DNA from: Actinernus sp. WN-2022
Lineage: Eukaryota; Cnidaria; Anthozoa; Actiniaria; Actinernidae
Length of the DNA: 64,000 nucleotides
Assembly: GCA_030867875.1 (NCBI GenBank)
Contig: JAOWCC010000577.1
Coordinates: 155,674,344-155,738,343, forward strand
Reading direction: 5' to 3'
Shown: positions 35,901 through 47,000 of the stretch, in pieces
Layout of the letters: each line of letters starts with the position of its first letter
Numbering within the stretch: position 1 is the first letter of the stretch
Notes under the pieces: generated by a model
Told to the model about the DNA's origin: nothing
Database searches by the model: none
Seen by the model: the letters and a program-made list of their open reading frames with translations, nothing else
Position numbers and translations under genes: made by a program

Positions 35901-38900
35901 GCAAGTAACACTATAAGTGATGTGCTATCAAACATACTTAATACATCTATTATATTAGGAGCATATCCCTCAAAACTAAAAATGTCAACAATCATACCGA
36001 TATTCAAAGCTGAAGATGAGACCGACGCAAATAATTACAGACCTATATCTTTGTTATCTAATTTTAACAGAATTTTCGAAAAAATAATGTACAAAAGAAT
36101 GGAATCTTTTATTGAGGAAAAGAATATACTGTTCTCTTCTCAATATGGCTTTCGTAAAGCACACTCAACTCAACACGCAATTCTTGATATTGTTAATGCT
36201 ATACAGACTAATATGGATAAGCGCCTATTTTCGTGTGGAGTCTTTATAGATCTGAAAAAAGCTTTTGATACTGTTGACCATAGCATTCTGCTCAATAAAC
36301 TCAACCACTACGGTTTTCGTGGCATAATAAATAAATGGTTTTTATCTTACCTACAAGGTCGGACACAAACAACTCAAATTGGTTCACACATATCTACCAA
36401 AATGGAAACTACTTGTGGCGTACCAGAAGGTTCTGTTTTAGGTCCATTGCTCTTTTTACTCTATATCAACGATATTCAAAACTGTTCTGATAAATTCAGC
36501 TTTTGTCTTTTTGCTGATGATACTAATATACTTTACGCAGACAAAAATCTTAAATCGTTGGAACTAATCGTAAACAAGGAACTAAAGAAATTATATGATT
36601 GGCTAACAGCAAATAAATTAACCCTTAACATAAAAAAATCAAATTTTGTTATATTTCGTCCCTATCAAAAGAAACTTAACTATCAACCTAAAATAAGTAT
36701 ATTCAATAATGAACAGAATAAGAACGTTCCCTTGGAATGTAAATACTATGTGAAATATCTCGGAGTTTTAATTGACAATAATTTATCCTGGAAGCATCAT
36801 ATTGATCATATTGCTGTAAAAATTAGCAAAACAGTAGGGTTAATCGCGAAACTAAGACATTTTGTGCCCGTACATACCCTCCTGAGTATTTATCGATCAT
36901 TAATTGCTCCTTACTTAACTTATGGGTTGACAGTTTGGGGTCAGGCATGTAAGTCCTATCTGAAAAAACTTCTAATTCTCGCTTTATGTATTTTGCCGAC
37001 AGAAATGAGCACGCAATTCCCCTTTTCATTAATGCTAATATTATGCCTGTGAACTTTTTAAACTATGAGTCACTATCTAACTTGATGTATGATGTCAGAA
37101 ATAACTCAGCACCAATAAGTATTTTAAATTTGTTCGTAAACACCTCCAGTATCCATTCTTATAATACACGTTCCTCTACATCCAACAATTTCTATATTAA
37201 AAGCTCTAGACTTGAAATACAAAAAAACGCTTTCTCTAGAATTGGAGCAAAACTATGGAATGAAATACCATGTTATCTCAGAAATCTTCCAAAAAAAGCA
37301 TTTAAAATAGAACTTAAAAAAATACTAGTTAATATCCTCAAATTAGAAGATACATATATTGATACATCCATGATTATTTCAAAAGTATTTAATCATTCAA
37401 ATAAAATTTGCTGATTTCACAGTTGTTATTTCTATAAATTAACGTTTATAGTTCTATTAACATAAGTCACCACCTTGTCTTTTGTCTCTTTATAATTTAT
37501 AATTCCTTTTTCTTCTCTCTTTTTTTTCTCCCTCCATTACTTGTAAAACGTAACTTATTCTTTTAAACTGTAATTAGTATATTTACTTATATAAGACTCG
37601 GCCCGCCTAGATTAGCTTTAAGCTACCTGCGGGCCAGTCAGATTGTAAATTATACTATTAGAATAGAAAAATAAAAATGTGTGTAAAAAAATGTGTGTAT
37701 AACCTATGATTAAAATCTAAAAACGCGATCTAGTACAATAATACCTTGTAATAAGTAAAACCTATATGTTTAAAATCTAAATATGCAATATCTACGCAAC
37801 AATAGACCTTTCCACGTTTTTTTTTTAACTTTTGATGTGTACATGTACGTATAACAGCAAACCGTCGATACTGCTGATAAGAGCACCTCAGGCGAAGTTA
37901 GTCAAAATCCCAAATTCCAGAGTTATATCTTGAATAGGAGCAAAGTTATAGGCCCGCAAACTCGGAAACGTTTACAGACGTTTGTATGGAAATTTACAAA
38001 CGTCTGTAAACTTCGACGTGCTCTTTTCAGCAGTATCGACGGTTTTGCTGTTATACGTGTATATCAAAAGTTCAAAAAAAACGTGGAAGGGTCTATTATT
38101 TGTCTATATTAATTAATAAGCAATCTAATTTAATGAGAACGTATAAACTATACTTACTATTAAGATAATCTACAGGTGCTAAATAAATGATAAGATGTAA
38201 GGCCATGGAAAGAGTTTTGCAGAAGATGAGGCTACTGATTCACAATTTCTTATTTCATTCGGCAAATCGCTCCATAGCTTAGCGTCACTATAGCTCTTTT
38301 TTTTTTCAGAAATTCTGATCTGGGTTGAGGAATAAACACGTTTGTAGAGGCCGGATCCTCGTAAATTATAGCTTCTAACTGTGCTCGATTCTTGAAATAT
38401 TTTGTTCAGTCTTTCGGGCGCTAAATTATGAAGTACATGTATTTTATATATTTTATACATGGTTTAGTCTTTATTTGAGCCCTGCGCTCATCGAGAGTAA
38501 TCCAGCCAAGACATCGAGAGCGTAAAGCTATTTCTGACTGACCAGATTCATGTTTACATTTCATTATTACTCTAGATAGTTCTCTAGTTCTGAGAGGCTA
38601 CTACCTAACCAGTCCCACACCTCACAACAATAGTCAAAATGAGGTTGAACTAGGGTGTTATAAGCAGAGACAAGCGACTATAGCGATTCACAAATTTTCG
38701 TTGCCTTTTTATAGCGCTAATTCCAGCTGATACATATTTTGCTATATGATCTATATGCTTTTCCCATGTTAAGAATAGGACTTGAACGCCAAGTACTTTA
38801 CATTCTCGAACTCTTTTGACTGGTTTATTGCCAATGACAACTTTAGGTTGCACTGAAAGGTTATTGATTTTATGTCTAAACCCAATCAAAACGTATTCGG

Positions 38901-41900
38901 TCTTGGCTCCGAGAGCCATTTCCTAACATTATCAAGGTCATGATTTATGCCCACCTCTGTTTCATCAAGTGTTTTTCCGAAGGCTGTCAGACTTGTATCG
39001 TCTGGAAACATTCGTGGTGTTGTGTATTGAAGGCAATTTCGTAAATCATTTATATAGAGTAGAAACATAAGTGGACCAAGAATTGATATGTGGAGAATTC
39101 CACAGGTTATTTTTCTCTGGTCAGAAAGTGTACCGTTAAACTGGCATGATTGTTTACGATCCGTTAAATAAGAACGAAGTAGTTTTATGACAATTAAGTT
39201 TAAATTGATACGGTCAAAGGCTTTACTAAAGTCAAATTAAGCCCGCGTGAAATTTTACAGACAAACGTATGGAAACCTGAAAACATGATTGCACGCTTCC
39301 CAGCAGAGCTACATCACTCACATTTTGATCAGTTAATCTTTTACTTGGTATCTTAAGTTTGTAGACAGTGAATATTTCAGAAATTCGATACAAACACTGT
39401 ATTTCGCGCCATGTTTGCACCCCTTTCAAAATGTCGGAATTAACCGTGAACTGGTCAATTACCTAGTACTTCACAAGAAGCTGTGCGCCCTGATGTTTTA
39501 CCAAAATGCTCCAGCGGAGAAGCCGCCAGTGAGGAGCAGCAGGAATCCAATATTAATCTCAGTGAAGAACAAATGGATAATGAATATCTTCCGTCTTCAA
39601 ATGTGTTACCCAAGCAAGTTGAACCTGTTGCAGCAGAGGAACACTATACAGCCGGCAAGACTCGCCAAGGTAATCTTGACTTCATTTTACACATGTCTCA
39701 TTAGAGATTTATAATGCTGTAGAGTTACACAAAAATTCATTTAATTTTTACAGGATACATTTTTGCATTCTAAATATAGAGGGGATTTCGTGTGAGTGGG
39801 CAAGTTACGGCGATGACTTACGGAAAGGTTAGAACAGATCTCGTATGAGTGGGACAAACTACGGCATGTCCGCGTAGCCTTGCCGTAACCGTGCTGTGCC
39901 GTGTTTCTCTAATTTGATTGGATCAGCAGGGCAAAACAATGGGAAACCATGTCACGGCATGCCGTACGGTAACCGTGCTGTAGCCAGTGCCGTAGTTTGT
40001 CCCACTTATACGAAATCTGCTCTACTATACGTACATTGTACGGCATGTCGTGACATGGAAATGTTTTTGTCCCACTCATACGAAATCCGCTCTAAGTTGG
40101 ACTGATATTTTAGGTTGTTACTAAGTAAACACAAACATCCACCAACACAACTACTATTGCTATAATTACTACTATTACTAACTTTAGGCTACATCCTCAT
40201 TATTTAGAGTTGGAACAACTTTGAACGACAAAAAACGTAGATAAGTTGCTCAGTTTACGGAAATCGTCCAAAATTCACACCGGAGAGTATGCAAGTACAC
40301 CTAAGCCTTGGTGAAACGGTTAAAACATTGGTTCAACATTGGCCCAACATCGGCCCAACATCGGCCCAACATTTGTTGCATCATGTTGAAGGGTGTTGGG
40401 CCAGACTGCTCTCCTCTAGGTGCGCACGTCTGTAATCTGAACAAATGTTGAATGAAGCGATCAAACGGTTTCAACATGATTCGACTTTTCCGAGAACAAT
40501 AGAAGTTAGTTAAATGTTGGATACATGTTGAATCAAAGTTTGGACGCATTCAAACTCTTCAACGTGCTTTCAACAATGTTGAAAGGCCATATCAAACGGT
40601 TTCAACATCGGTTTCAACTGACCAATGTTGTACCAATGTTGAAAGGCCTGGTCAAACTGTTTCAACATCGGGTTTCAACTGACCAATGCTGTACCAATGT
40701 TGAAAGGCCCGGTCAAACTGTTTCAACATCGGGTTTCAACTAACCAATGTTGTACCAATGTTGAAAGGCCCGGCCAAACTGTTTCAACATCGGGTTTCAA
40801 CTAACCAATGTTGTACCAATGTTGAAAGGCCCGGCCAAACTGTTTCAACATCGGGTTTCAACTAACCAATGTTGTACCAATGTTGAAAGGCCCGGTCAAA
40901 TGGTTCCAACGGGTTTCAACAAATGTTGTACCAATGTTGTACAGATGTTGTACCGATGTTGTACCGATGTTGTACCGATGTTGTACCGATGTTGTACCGA
41001 TGTTGTACCGATGTTGTACCAATGTTGTACCGATGTTGTACCAATGTTGTACCGATGTTGTACCGATGTTGTACCAATGTTGTACCGATGTTGTACCGAT
41101 GTTGTACCGATGTTGTACCAATGTTGTACCAATGTTGTACCAATGTTGTACCAATGTTGTACCAATGTTGTACCAATGTTGAAAGGCCCGGTCAAATGGT
41201 TCCAACGGGTTTCAACAAATGTTGTACCAATGTTGTACCGATGTTGTACCGATGTTGTACCGATGTTGTACCAATGTTGTACCAATGTTGTACCGATGTT
41301 GTACCAATGTTGTACCGATGTTGTACCAATGTTGTACCAATGTTGTACCAATGTTGTACCGATGTTGTACCGATGCTTAAACGGTTTGTCCAAGGCTTTA
41401 CCAACACTTATCATAAACGTTATTGATCTTTTACAGTGCGACTACTGAAACCGGGGCCACTTAGACAACGAGAACCAATTGCGAGAACCAATTGCAGAAC
41501 GAAAACGAACCATTCCAACTTACGGTTATTTGAACTAATCAGTGTGGAGTACAAGACAATAGCATATCTCGACTTGCTAGAGTTTCGATCCGATAAAAGG
41601 CGAAATTGGTCGACTAATTCTGAAGTCAAAGTCTTTCGAATGAAGAAAATCGCATGGATATGCTAGGGTTTGTAAGTTGGAATAGGATTTATTTTCGTTT
41701 TGCAATATGTTAATTCTCGTTGTCTAAGTGGCCCGGTTTCAGTATTTTTATTTTAGATTTCAGTTCCCAAGAAACAAGTCATCACGTCTCACCCATCAGA
41801 CCCTCCACGCGCTGGTGTGTTGTACATGGAATACTCAAACAGGACAGCGAAATATCTTGGAAGCTGATTCGCCTCAAAGGCGGACTACCGGTAGTACCAA

Positions 41901-42062
41901 ACAGGTTTGGCAAGTATATCCTGTTCGTGTTGAAGCCCAGTATGCTTGGTGTACCGACCGGCTTTCGGGATAATTACATTTGCGGCGACTGCGTCACGAG
42001 TAACGAGAACATGAATGAGGTGAAGTGTCGGCCAGCAGATAGAGGATCTTCAAAAAATAATG
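29927..42062 (+). CDS. SAP-motif protein with 55-residue tandem repeats, NUSAP-like N-terminus (tentative), 3' end not found
   Basis: Proposed exons: 29927-30067, 30871-31949, 39467-39669, 41757-42062. Each has GT/AG borders and the phases agree (0, 2, 1). An in-frame TGA stands directly before the first ATG. Exons 1 and 2 join into LKRKKLQAYSKQCGLKAS-GK-NTELIEKLEEHLR, a SAP-like helix-turn-helix like the N-terminus of NUSAP1, which in that family binds DNA or chromatin. Exon 2 then holds a charged region, four copies of a 55-residue repeat, and a basic stretch (RRKKLRQPKEKRQRSARKNK) that looks like a nuclear signal. Exon 3 is acidic and Glu/Gln-rich. Exon 4 (RPSTRWCVVHGILKQ...) is unrecognised and also open in part in another frame. 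Exon 2 could instead end at 31941 (CAG|GTAACA), which breaks the phase with 39467. Exons 1-2 are firm; linkage of 3-4 is inference; more exons must follow (last phase 1). Confidence 0.65.
30068..30870. other. Intron 1 of the SAP-motif gene
   Basis: AT-rich with no identifiable element and no second reading frame of interest. Confidence 0.6.
31120..31765 (+). repeat. 165-bp coding tandem repeat, four copies, inside a SAP-gene exon
   Basis: Units begin at about 31120, 31285, 31450 and 31615 (KVPN(K/I)QPNKTCD...) and run to KHLSKTSEQ(E/D)R. Copies 2 and 3 are almost identical at the DNA level. The unit length keeps the frame. The reverse strand shows a 238-codon shadow frame with the same period, which is not a gene. 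Confidence 0.95.
32009..32312. repeat. TIR-like element beginning GGGGCCGAAATTAAC
   Basis: Left end GGGGCCGAAATT, right end AATTTCGGACCC; inside are CACCAACTGGCAACTAGCC and CGCCAACTGGCAGCTAAC. It lies in intron 2 of the SAP-motif gene. Confidence 0.55.
32870..33600 (-). pseudogene. LINE reverse-transcriptase remnant
   Basis: On the - strand the fragments KLGPILFFIMVND, KYVDDVTISEV (the YVDD active site, about 33393-33404), WSDHIDSIINKVAK and LKKIERIQKRALR appear in order but in shifting frames with stops. This is the RT palm to thumb region of a CR1/jockey-like LINE. It is decayed, has no start, and lies in intron 2 of the SAP-motif gene. Confidence 0.8.
33612..34040 (-). mobile_element. LINE 3' end with (TGATC)n tail
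   Basis: Read on the - strand, GGGCTAGCGTGAAAAAGTAA leads into four or more TGATC units at 33619-33645. Upstream (to about 34040) is non-coding 3'-UTR-like sequence. It may be a separate insertion from the remnant at 32870-33600. Confidence 0.55.
34051..37700 (+). pseudogene. LINE retrotransposon (CR1/jockey type), nearly full length but broken
   Basis: Coding order: an N-terminal segment from about 34052, an apurinic-type endonuclease (VTETKI at 34610-34627; MGDFNIDLL about 34924), then reverse transcriptase (PISLLSNF..., FIDLKKAFDTVDH about 36244, FADDTN at 36510), and a C-terminal part to TGA 37412-37414. The main open stretch is 34797-37052. The frame is broken at about 34508, in an A-run near 34800 (inside the endonuclease) and near 36960-36990. 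A TIR element sits at 34295-34448. The 3' UTR ends in AATAAAAATGTGTGTAAAAA near 37695. Endonuclease plus RT and the repeated tail place it among target-primed elements; CR1 versus L2 or Rex is not resolved. It lies in intron 2 of the SAP-motif gene. Confidence 0.88.
34295..34448. mobile_element. TA-target MITE inserted in the LINE coding region
   Basis: Ends GACCCATTCGAAAAATGGCG / complement, flanked by TA on both sides (34293-34294, 34449-34450). LINE codons are legible on either side, and the insertion plus its duplicated TA is 156 bp, a multiple of three. Confidence 0.85.
37803..38095. mobile_element. TA-target MITE, about 290 bp, with 80-bp arms
   Basis: Ends (TA)GACCTTTCCACGTTTTTTTT and complement (...ACGTGGAAGGGTC(TA)). 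The arms also share GCAAAACCGTCGATACTGCTG-type sequence. The 60-codon frame in it is incidental. Confidence 0.85.
38170..39240 (-). pseudogene. LINE remnant (RT to C-terminus)
   Basis: Read on -: IKLLRSYLTDRKQ, MFLLYINDLRNC (39068), FPDDTS in place of F/Y-x-DD, HIDHIAKYVSAGISAIKR (about 38720) and a C-terminal NLAPERLNKIF / DAKLWSDLPNEIRNC (about 38270). The pieces lie in three frames. Clearly a dead copy, from a family different from the 34-kb LINE. Confidence 0.82.
39778..40093. mobile_element. TIR element (MITE), about 316 bp
   Basis: Ends AGAGGGGATTTCGTGTGAGT and CACTCATACGAAATCCGCTCT-type complement; the inside repeats TACGGCA/GCCGTA motifs. It lies in an intron of the SAP-motif gene, 110 bp after exon 3. 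Confidence 0.75.
40560..41385. repeat. Minisatellite: 61-bp higher-order units, then an 11-bp array
   Basis: From about 40615 five units of about 61 bp each contain TTGTACCAATGTTGAAAGGC, CCCGGTCAAACTG and a CAACATCGGGTTTCAACT part. From 40920 the array collapses to an 11-bp unit (TGTTGTACCRA, R = A or G), about 35 copies, interrupted once at 41165-41217 by one larger unit. Upstream (40310-40560) looser CAACAT/ATGTTG motifs continue. Open frames of 100-209 codons on both strands come from three units (33 bp) per 11-residue period. Confidence 0.95.
41445..41742. mobile_element. TA-target TIR element ending 14 bp before a splice acceptor
   Basis: Ends CTGAAACCGGGGCCACTTAG and complement, flanked by TA (41443-41444 and 41743-41744); 298 bp. 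The acceptor of the exon at 41757 (TATTTTTATTTTAG) starts right at its right end. Other copies: 15621-15826 and 51663-53655 (interrupted). Confidence 0.88.
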
Positions 42063-43100
42063 GTATGTTGAACTCAATTCTAGACGTGTTGCCAGGCGTT
42101 AACGAAAAACCGACTTTTGATGTACTGGTTATTTCATGGGCGAATATTTCACGAGAAATTTATATTATTTGGTGTACCAGAATAATATAAATTTTGAGTA
42201 AAATTGTCGCCCGTATTCCATAAGAAAAACTATGAAATAGCCGTACTATCCTATAAATAATAAACTAGTGGGAAGTTTTGAAGAAATTTTCTTTGAAGTC
42301 AACGGTCGTGATGGCGGCCGCTTCAAATTTCTAGCTTCTGATTGGCTGAAAAAGAAATAGCGAGAAATTTCCTGCATTTTGATTAGCTTCAGTTTCATAA
42401 AAAAATGGTATTTCATAGAAATGCTGAGTTCTGATTGGCTTAAATCATAATGAGAAACCCAACAATACAAAACACCATAGCCTTTAGAATGAGCAGTACA
42501 CATAAAATAGAACTACAGTATAATGTCTCCAATCAGAATACAAGTCTCGAGCGGTACTGTATTACTCAACTCAGAAGAATAGTTCGTTCTTTGTACAAAT
42601 TTAGCTTATCCATGTAGACGTATAATTCGTCCCTAGTATAAATTGGCAGGCGCGCTCTAGATCAGACATTAGGACATATGAGCCCTAGCGAGTTATCATT
42701 GATTTAAAGGTCAAAGTGGAAAACAAAATGACCGGCATAGGAAAAATATATTAACCTCTGCCATTTTCGTTGTCGTGGTTGTTCTGTTTCGAAGCAAGCG
42801 CAAGCCAAACTACTGGTAAATCTCAAAAACCGTGGGTGTTTTGTCCTGACAGTTGACAACTCACCAAATCCCCGGGTTAATTCCCGGGTTCGATGTAACA
42901 CTCAAACAACACTTTGTTCTCCAATAATTTGCTGACCAATCACAACGCTCGGTTTTCAATCAACGTACTCTGGATTTCCGGAAATACTCGAAGAGATTCC
43001 GAAGAGATACTCAATCCGCATATGCGTCCACAGGGAGCCCAGGCGAGAAACCCAAATGCACTCAATCAGAAGTATCACGAAGTTCGTGAGGCAAATATTT
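42063..43100. other. Region between the SAP-gene exon and the minisatellite
   Basis: Apart from the repeat at 42453-42570 I recognise nothing. Short frames at 42246-42503 and 42704-42901 (-) have no motif. Confidence 0.5.
42453..42570. repeat. Interspersed repeat, about 110 bp, copy 2 of 3
   Basis: AACCCAACAATACAAAACAC ... AATCAGAATACAAGTCTCGA ... ACTGTATTACTCAA, collinear with 18177-18290 and inverted at 60871-60975. Confidence 0.75.
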
Positions 43101-43613
43101 CATACTTTCCATTGTTCTCTCTCGATGTTGATTGTTTACGCATACACGTTCATTATTTACGCGCACTTTCCATTGTCTCGATGTTGATTGTTTACGCATA
43201 CACGTTCATTATTTACGCGCAATTTCCATTGTCTCGATGTTGATTGTTTCCGCATACACGTTCATTATTTACGCGCACGTTCCATTGTTCTCTCTCGATG
43301 TTGATTGTATACGCATAAACGTTCATTATTTACGCGCACTTTCCATTGTTCTCTCTCGATGTTGATTGTTACGCATACACATTCTTTACATACGCGCACT
43401 TTTCATCGTATGCACGTTCATTGTTACGCGCACTTTTTATTGTATGCACGTTCATTGTTTACGCGCACTTTTCATTGTATACATTTATTGTTTACGCGCA
43501 CTTCTCATTGTATGCACGTTCATTGTTTACGCGCACTTTTCATTGTATGCACGTTCATTGTTTACGCGCACTTTTCATTATACTCGATGTTGATTATTTA
43601 CGCATAAACATTC
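43100..43613. repeat. Minisatellite, left part (split by the LTR element)
   Basis: Two related units: about 55-60 bp with CTCGATGTTGATTGTTTACG + CATACACGTTCATTATTTAC (43120-43380), then about 35 bp with TTTTCATTGTATGCACGTTC + ATTGTTTACGCGCAC (43390-43575). The array resumes at 49745 after the BEL/Pao element. Its open frames are repeat artefacts. Confidence 0.92.
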
Positions 43614-43974
43614 TGTCGGAGATTGGCCATTGTAATGCTATTATAATTATGCAGCAAGTGAAGCGTGGAGCGTTATGAGTGAAGTTTAATTAGTTCATAA
43701 GCACAGTGTAAGGTAACACCCAGACAACTATTCACAATAAAGGGTGTGGCGTTAGTTATCCAATCAGATGTGGATACTTGATTCTTATGTACTTGACATG
43801 TAACTCAGAGAGATGAAAAGAAACAGCCGGATTATAGAGAGAGAGTGTGTGGGTGATCGAGAGACGGAGTGAGCGAAACATTGCGACAAGAGACAAACCG
43901 TGATTGTGATTAATCTTCAAGATCATAAACCTGTGAGTTATTGTTGATGAACGTGCAACAAGCAATTCACGACA
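43614..43974 (+). repeat. 5' LTR of BEL/Pao element
   Basis: TGTCGGAGATTGGCCATTGT ... CAAGCAATTCACGACA, 361 bp, TG...CA ends. It differs from the 3' LTR at six positions by my count. It is preceded by ATTC, which is repeated after the 3' LTR, and followed by TGGCGACCACGAAGGGA, the likely primer-binding site. Confidence 0.95.
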
Positions 43975-44047
43975 CAGTGGCGACCACGAAGGGACTGAAA
44001 TCAACGTGATTTAAGCTCGAAAGAGCGAAGAACCCAAACGAGACAAA

Positions 44048-47000
44048 ATGGATAAGTTAATAGCTGATTTGAACAACAAGCTCAAAACGCTTAACTTTAG
44101 ACAGAAGAAAACAGACGATGTGCTCTCAAAGCAAGACAAGTTGGGCTTAGAGAGACATCAGACATCACTTCAATCAATACTACAATGCTACCTTAAATTC
44201 GAAGAAAATAAAGTTTATTGTATTGTATTGTATTGTACTGGAGACAATTACCGAATTAAAGGAAACAATCGAAGAGAAGAAGTTTGGTAAGGGTGAAAAC
44301 GAAGACGCCATCGCGGAATGGAGCCGAGAAATCGACAAATACTTAGAATCAGGAGACGACGCGATCAAGAAAGTGGCGCTTACACTAAAGGAACTGAGTG
44401 ACAGAGAAAGGGAGGAAGATGCGGTTGAAAGACACAAACAAAATCTCAAATTCGAAAAGGAGTTGCTCGAACAGAAGGGTGTCTTTGAACACGAAGCGGG
44501 GATCGCAGCCAAGGCTAGTACAGCTACTCATTGTGCCGCGAAGTTACCGAAACTTTCGATTACTCGGTTTAGTGGAAGGCTGCAAGATTGGCTGTCGTTC
44601 TGGGGGAAGTTTAAGTCAGAGATTGACGCGAGCAAACTGCCCAGTCTCACAAAGTTTGGGTACTTGAAGGAGTTGCTTGAAGACCACGTACGATCGGATA
44701 TCGACGGGCTCCCGTTCACTGAGGATGGATACGAAAATGCAAAGGCTATCTTGGAAGCAGAATACGGTAACACAAGTGAGATAATAAACACGTATACGCG
44801 AAATATTATGGAACTCCCTTTTATTAATGGCTCGAGTGCATGGAAGGTAAAGGATTTCTATAAACAACTGCGATTCAATGTGCAAAGCCTGGATACGCTG
44901 GGTAAATTGGGCGACGTGAAAGGGAATGTGAGATCGACGCTGGACAAGTTGAAAGGGATTAAAGCGGACTTGGTGCGTGGACATGACAATTGGAGAGATT
45001 GGGACTTTAAGGATCTGTTGAGGGAGCTTAAACGTTGGATTGACATCAATCCTGTTGAGGAAAGCACTCCGGATAAACCGAGGCCTTCACCACATCGGCA
45101 CAGTGGAACACAAAAGCAAACACCGCGTACCGCGTTATACAACGCCCAGAGCAAACAGGAGCCGCGATCCGGAAATGCTGCCGGCTGTGTTTACTGCGAG
45201 GACGACTCTCACAAATCGAAAGACTGTGTTAAAGTGACTGTTGTCAAGGAACGAAAGAAGATATTGGCGACAAAGAAGCTATGTTTCAATTGTGCAGCTG
45301 GAAAGCACAGGGCCAATGAGTGCGCCAGCAAAGGCAGTTGTCTTGTTTGCAAACGTCGACACCACACTTCAATATGTGACAGCTTGAACGGAAGTGATCA
45401 CATGCTTATCGAAACAGGAGACAAGCAAAGTTCTGTAACTTATCCTGTTGTTATTGTGAATATCGAAGGGGTAAAATGTAGAGCATTGTTAGACACTGGA
45501 GCCGGAAGTTCATATGCTTCAGCTGCACTTTTGGATCAACTGAAACGTCGTTCGACAACGAAGCAAATGAGGAAAATTGACATGATGCTGGGATCTACCA
45601 CACGTGAAGTTGAGTTGTCAAGGATAGAAATTACTTCGTTGGATAGCAAATTCTCTATGGCTGTCCAAGTAACAAAGGTCAACAAGAGTGAACTGTTGTT
45701 TTTGGACAATCCACACTACAAAGATTTAATTCAATCTTACGCACATTTAACTGGCGTACACATGGATGAGCCTGGAAATAAAGACAAACTTCCGGTTCAC
45801 TTGATCTTGGGTGCAAGCGAATATGCGAAACTCAAGATAAACACTGCACCTAAAATTGGCGAGACGGGAGAACCGATAGCAGAGTTGACGCGATTTGGAT
45901 GGACAATTATTTCGCCGGGAAAGGATTCTGTTGATCTAACAAACATGCTGCTATGTCAAACTTCGCATGTAGATTATGAAGAGTTGTGCCGTCTGGACGT
46001 GCTGGGCTTGGCAGATAACCCGCCAAACGACCAAGGAGATGTGTACACTGAGTTTAAAGAACAGCTCACACGTGACGAGCAGGGATATTACGAAACCGGG
46101 TTGCCATGGCGAGGTGATCATCGCCCGCTGCCCAACAACAAAGAGGGAAGTCTGCACCGCCTGAACAGTTTGGTGCGCAAAATCGAACGGCAAAACCTGA
46201 CCGCCAAATACAGCGAGATAATAGAAGAGCAGAGGGCGACAGGAATCGTAGAGAGCGCTGAAACACCAGCTATGGGGAGAGAGTTTTACATTCCGCATAA
46301 ACCGGTTGTGCGAGCCGAAGCAGAGTCAACGAAGTTAAGGATTGTTTACGACGCTTCAGCGAGAGCGTATGACGGAGCCCCGTCACTCAATGAGTGTCTA
46401 CATGCAGGACCACCATTGCAAAACAAGTTGTGGGACGTTCTAGTTCGTGGCCGTTTTAATCCTGTAGCTGTGACAGGAGACTTAGAGAAAGCGTTTCTAC
46501 AGGTGCGAGTGAGGGAGAGTGACCGCGACGCAATGCGATTTCATTGGCGTCAGAGCGAACAGTCGCCGGTAGAGACTTTAAGATTTACCAGGGCCCTTTT
46601 CGGGCTCGCGCCATCGCCATTTCTGCTCGGGGGAGTTATTGAGACCCATCTCAGCAGTTGGGAGGAGAGAGAGCCTGAAGTAGTGGCTAGAATCAAGCGA
46701 GAGTTGTACGTGGACGACTTGATTACCGGAGCCACCTCTGTGAGTGAAGCGCATCAGCTTAAACAAAAGGCGACGGCCATCTTTCAAGACGCTGGGTTCA
46801 AGCTGCACAAGTGGCATTCGAACGTGCGAGGGTTGGAGTCGGTCGAGCCAACAATAGAAGCCGAGCTTACTTACGCGAAGCAACAGCTCGGGACTGCATC
46901 AGGGGGCGATTGTAGTCTTTTAGGACTTGGATGGAACAGAGGACGGGATACACTGAGCGTGTCCGTACCAGAAGAGAAGGCGAGCCTTACAAAGAGAGGT

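Noticed and set aside
39415..39714. 99-codon + frame overlapping the third SAP-gene exon
   Set aside because: The other open frame (acidic, GTG-phase) fits the splice phases of both neighbours; this one does not match the upstream phase.
40560..41385. CRISPR-like regular array
   Set aside because: Repeats are head to tail without unique spacers, in a eukaryotic intron.
40819..41448. Open frames of 71-209 codons in several frames on both strands with 11-residue periodicity (CCTDVVPMLYR)
   Set aside because: They are produced by an 11-bp tandem repeat; every frame is open in the same way, with no splice or start context.
42914..43678. Overlapping + strand frames rich in FTRTFHC / VYAHFSLY
   Set aside because: Products of the 35- and 60-bp minisatellite; all three frames show the same repeat.
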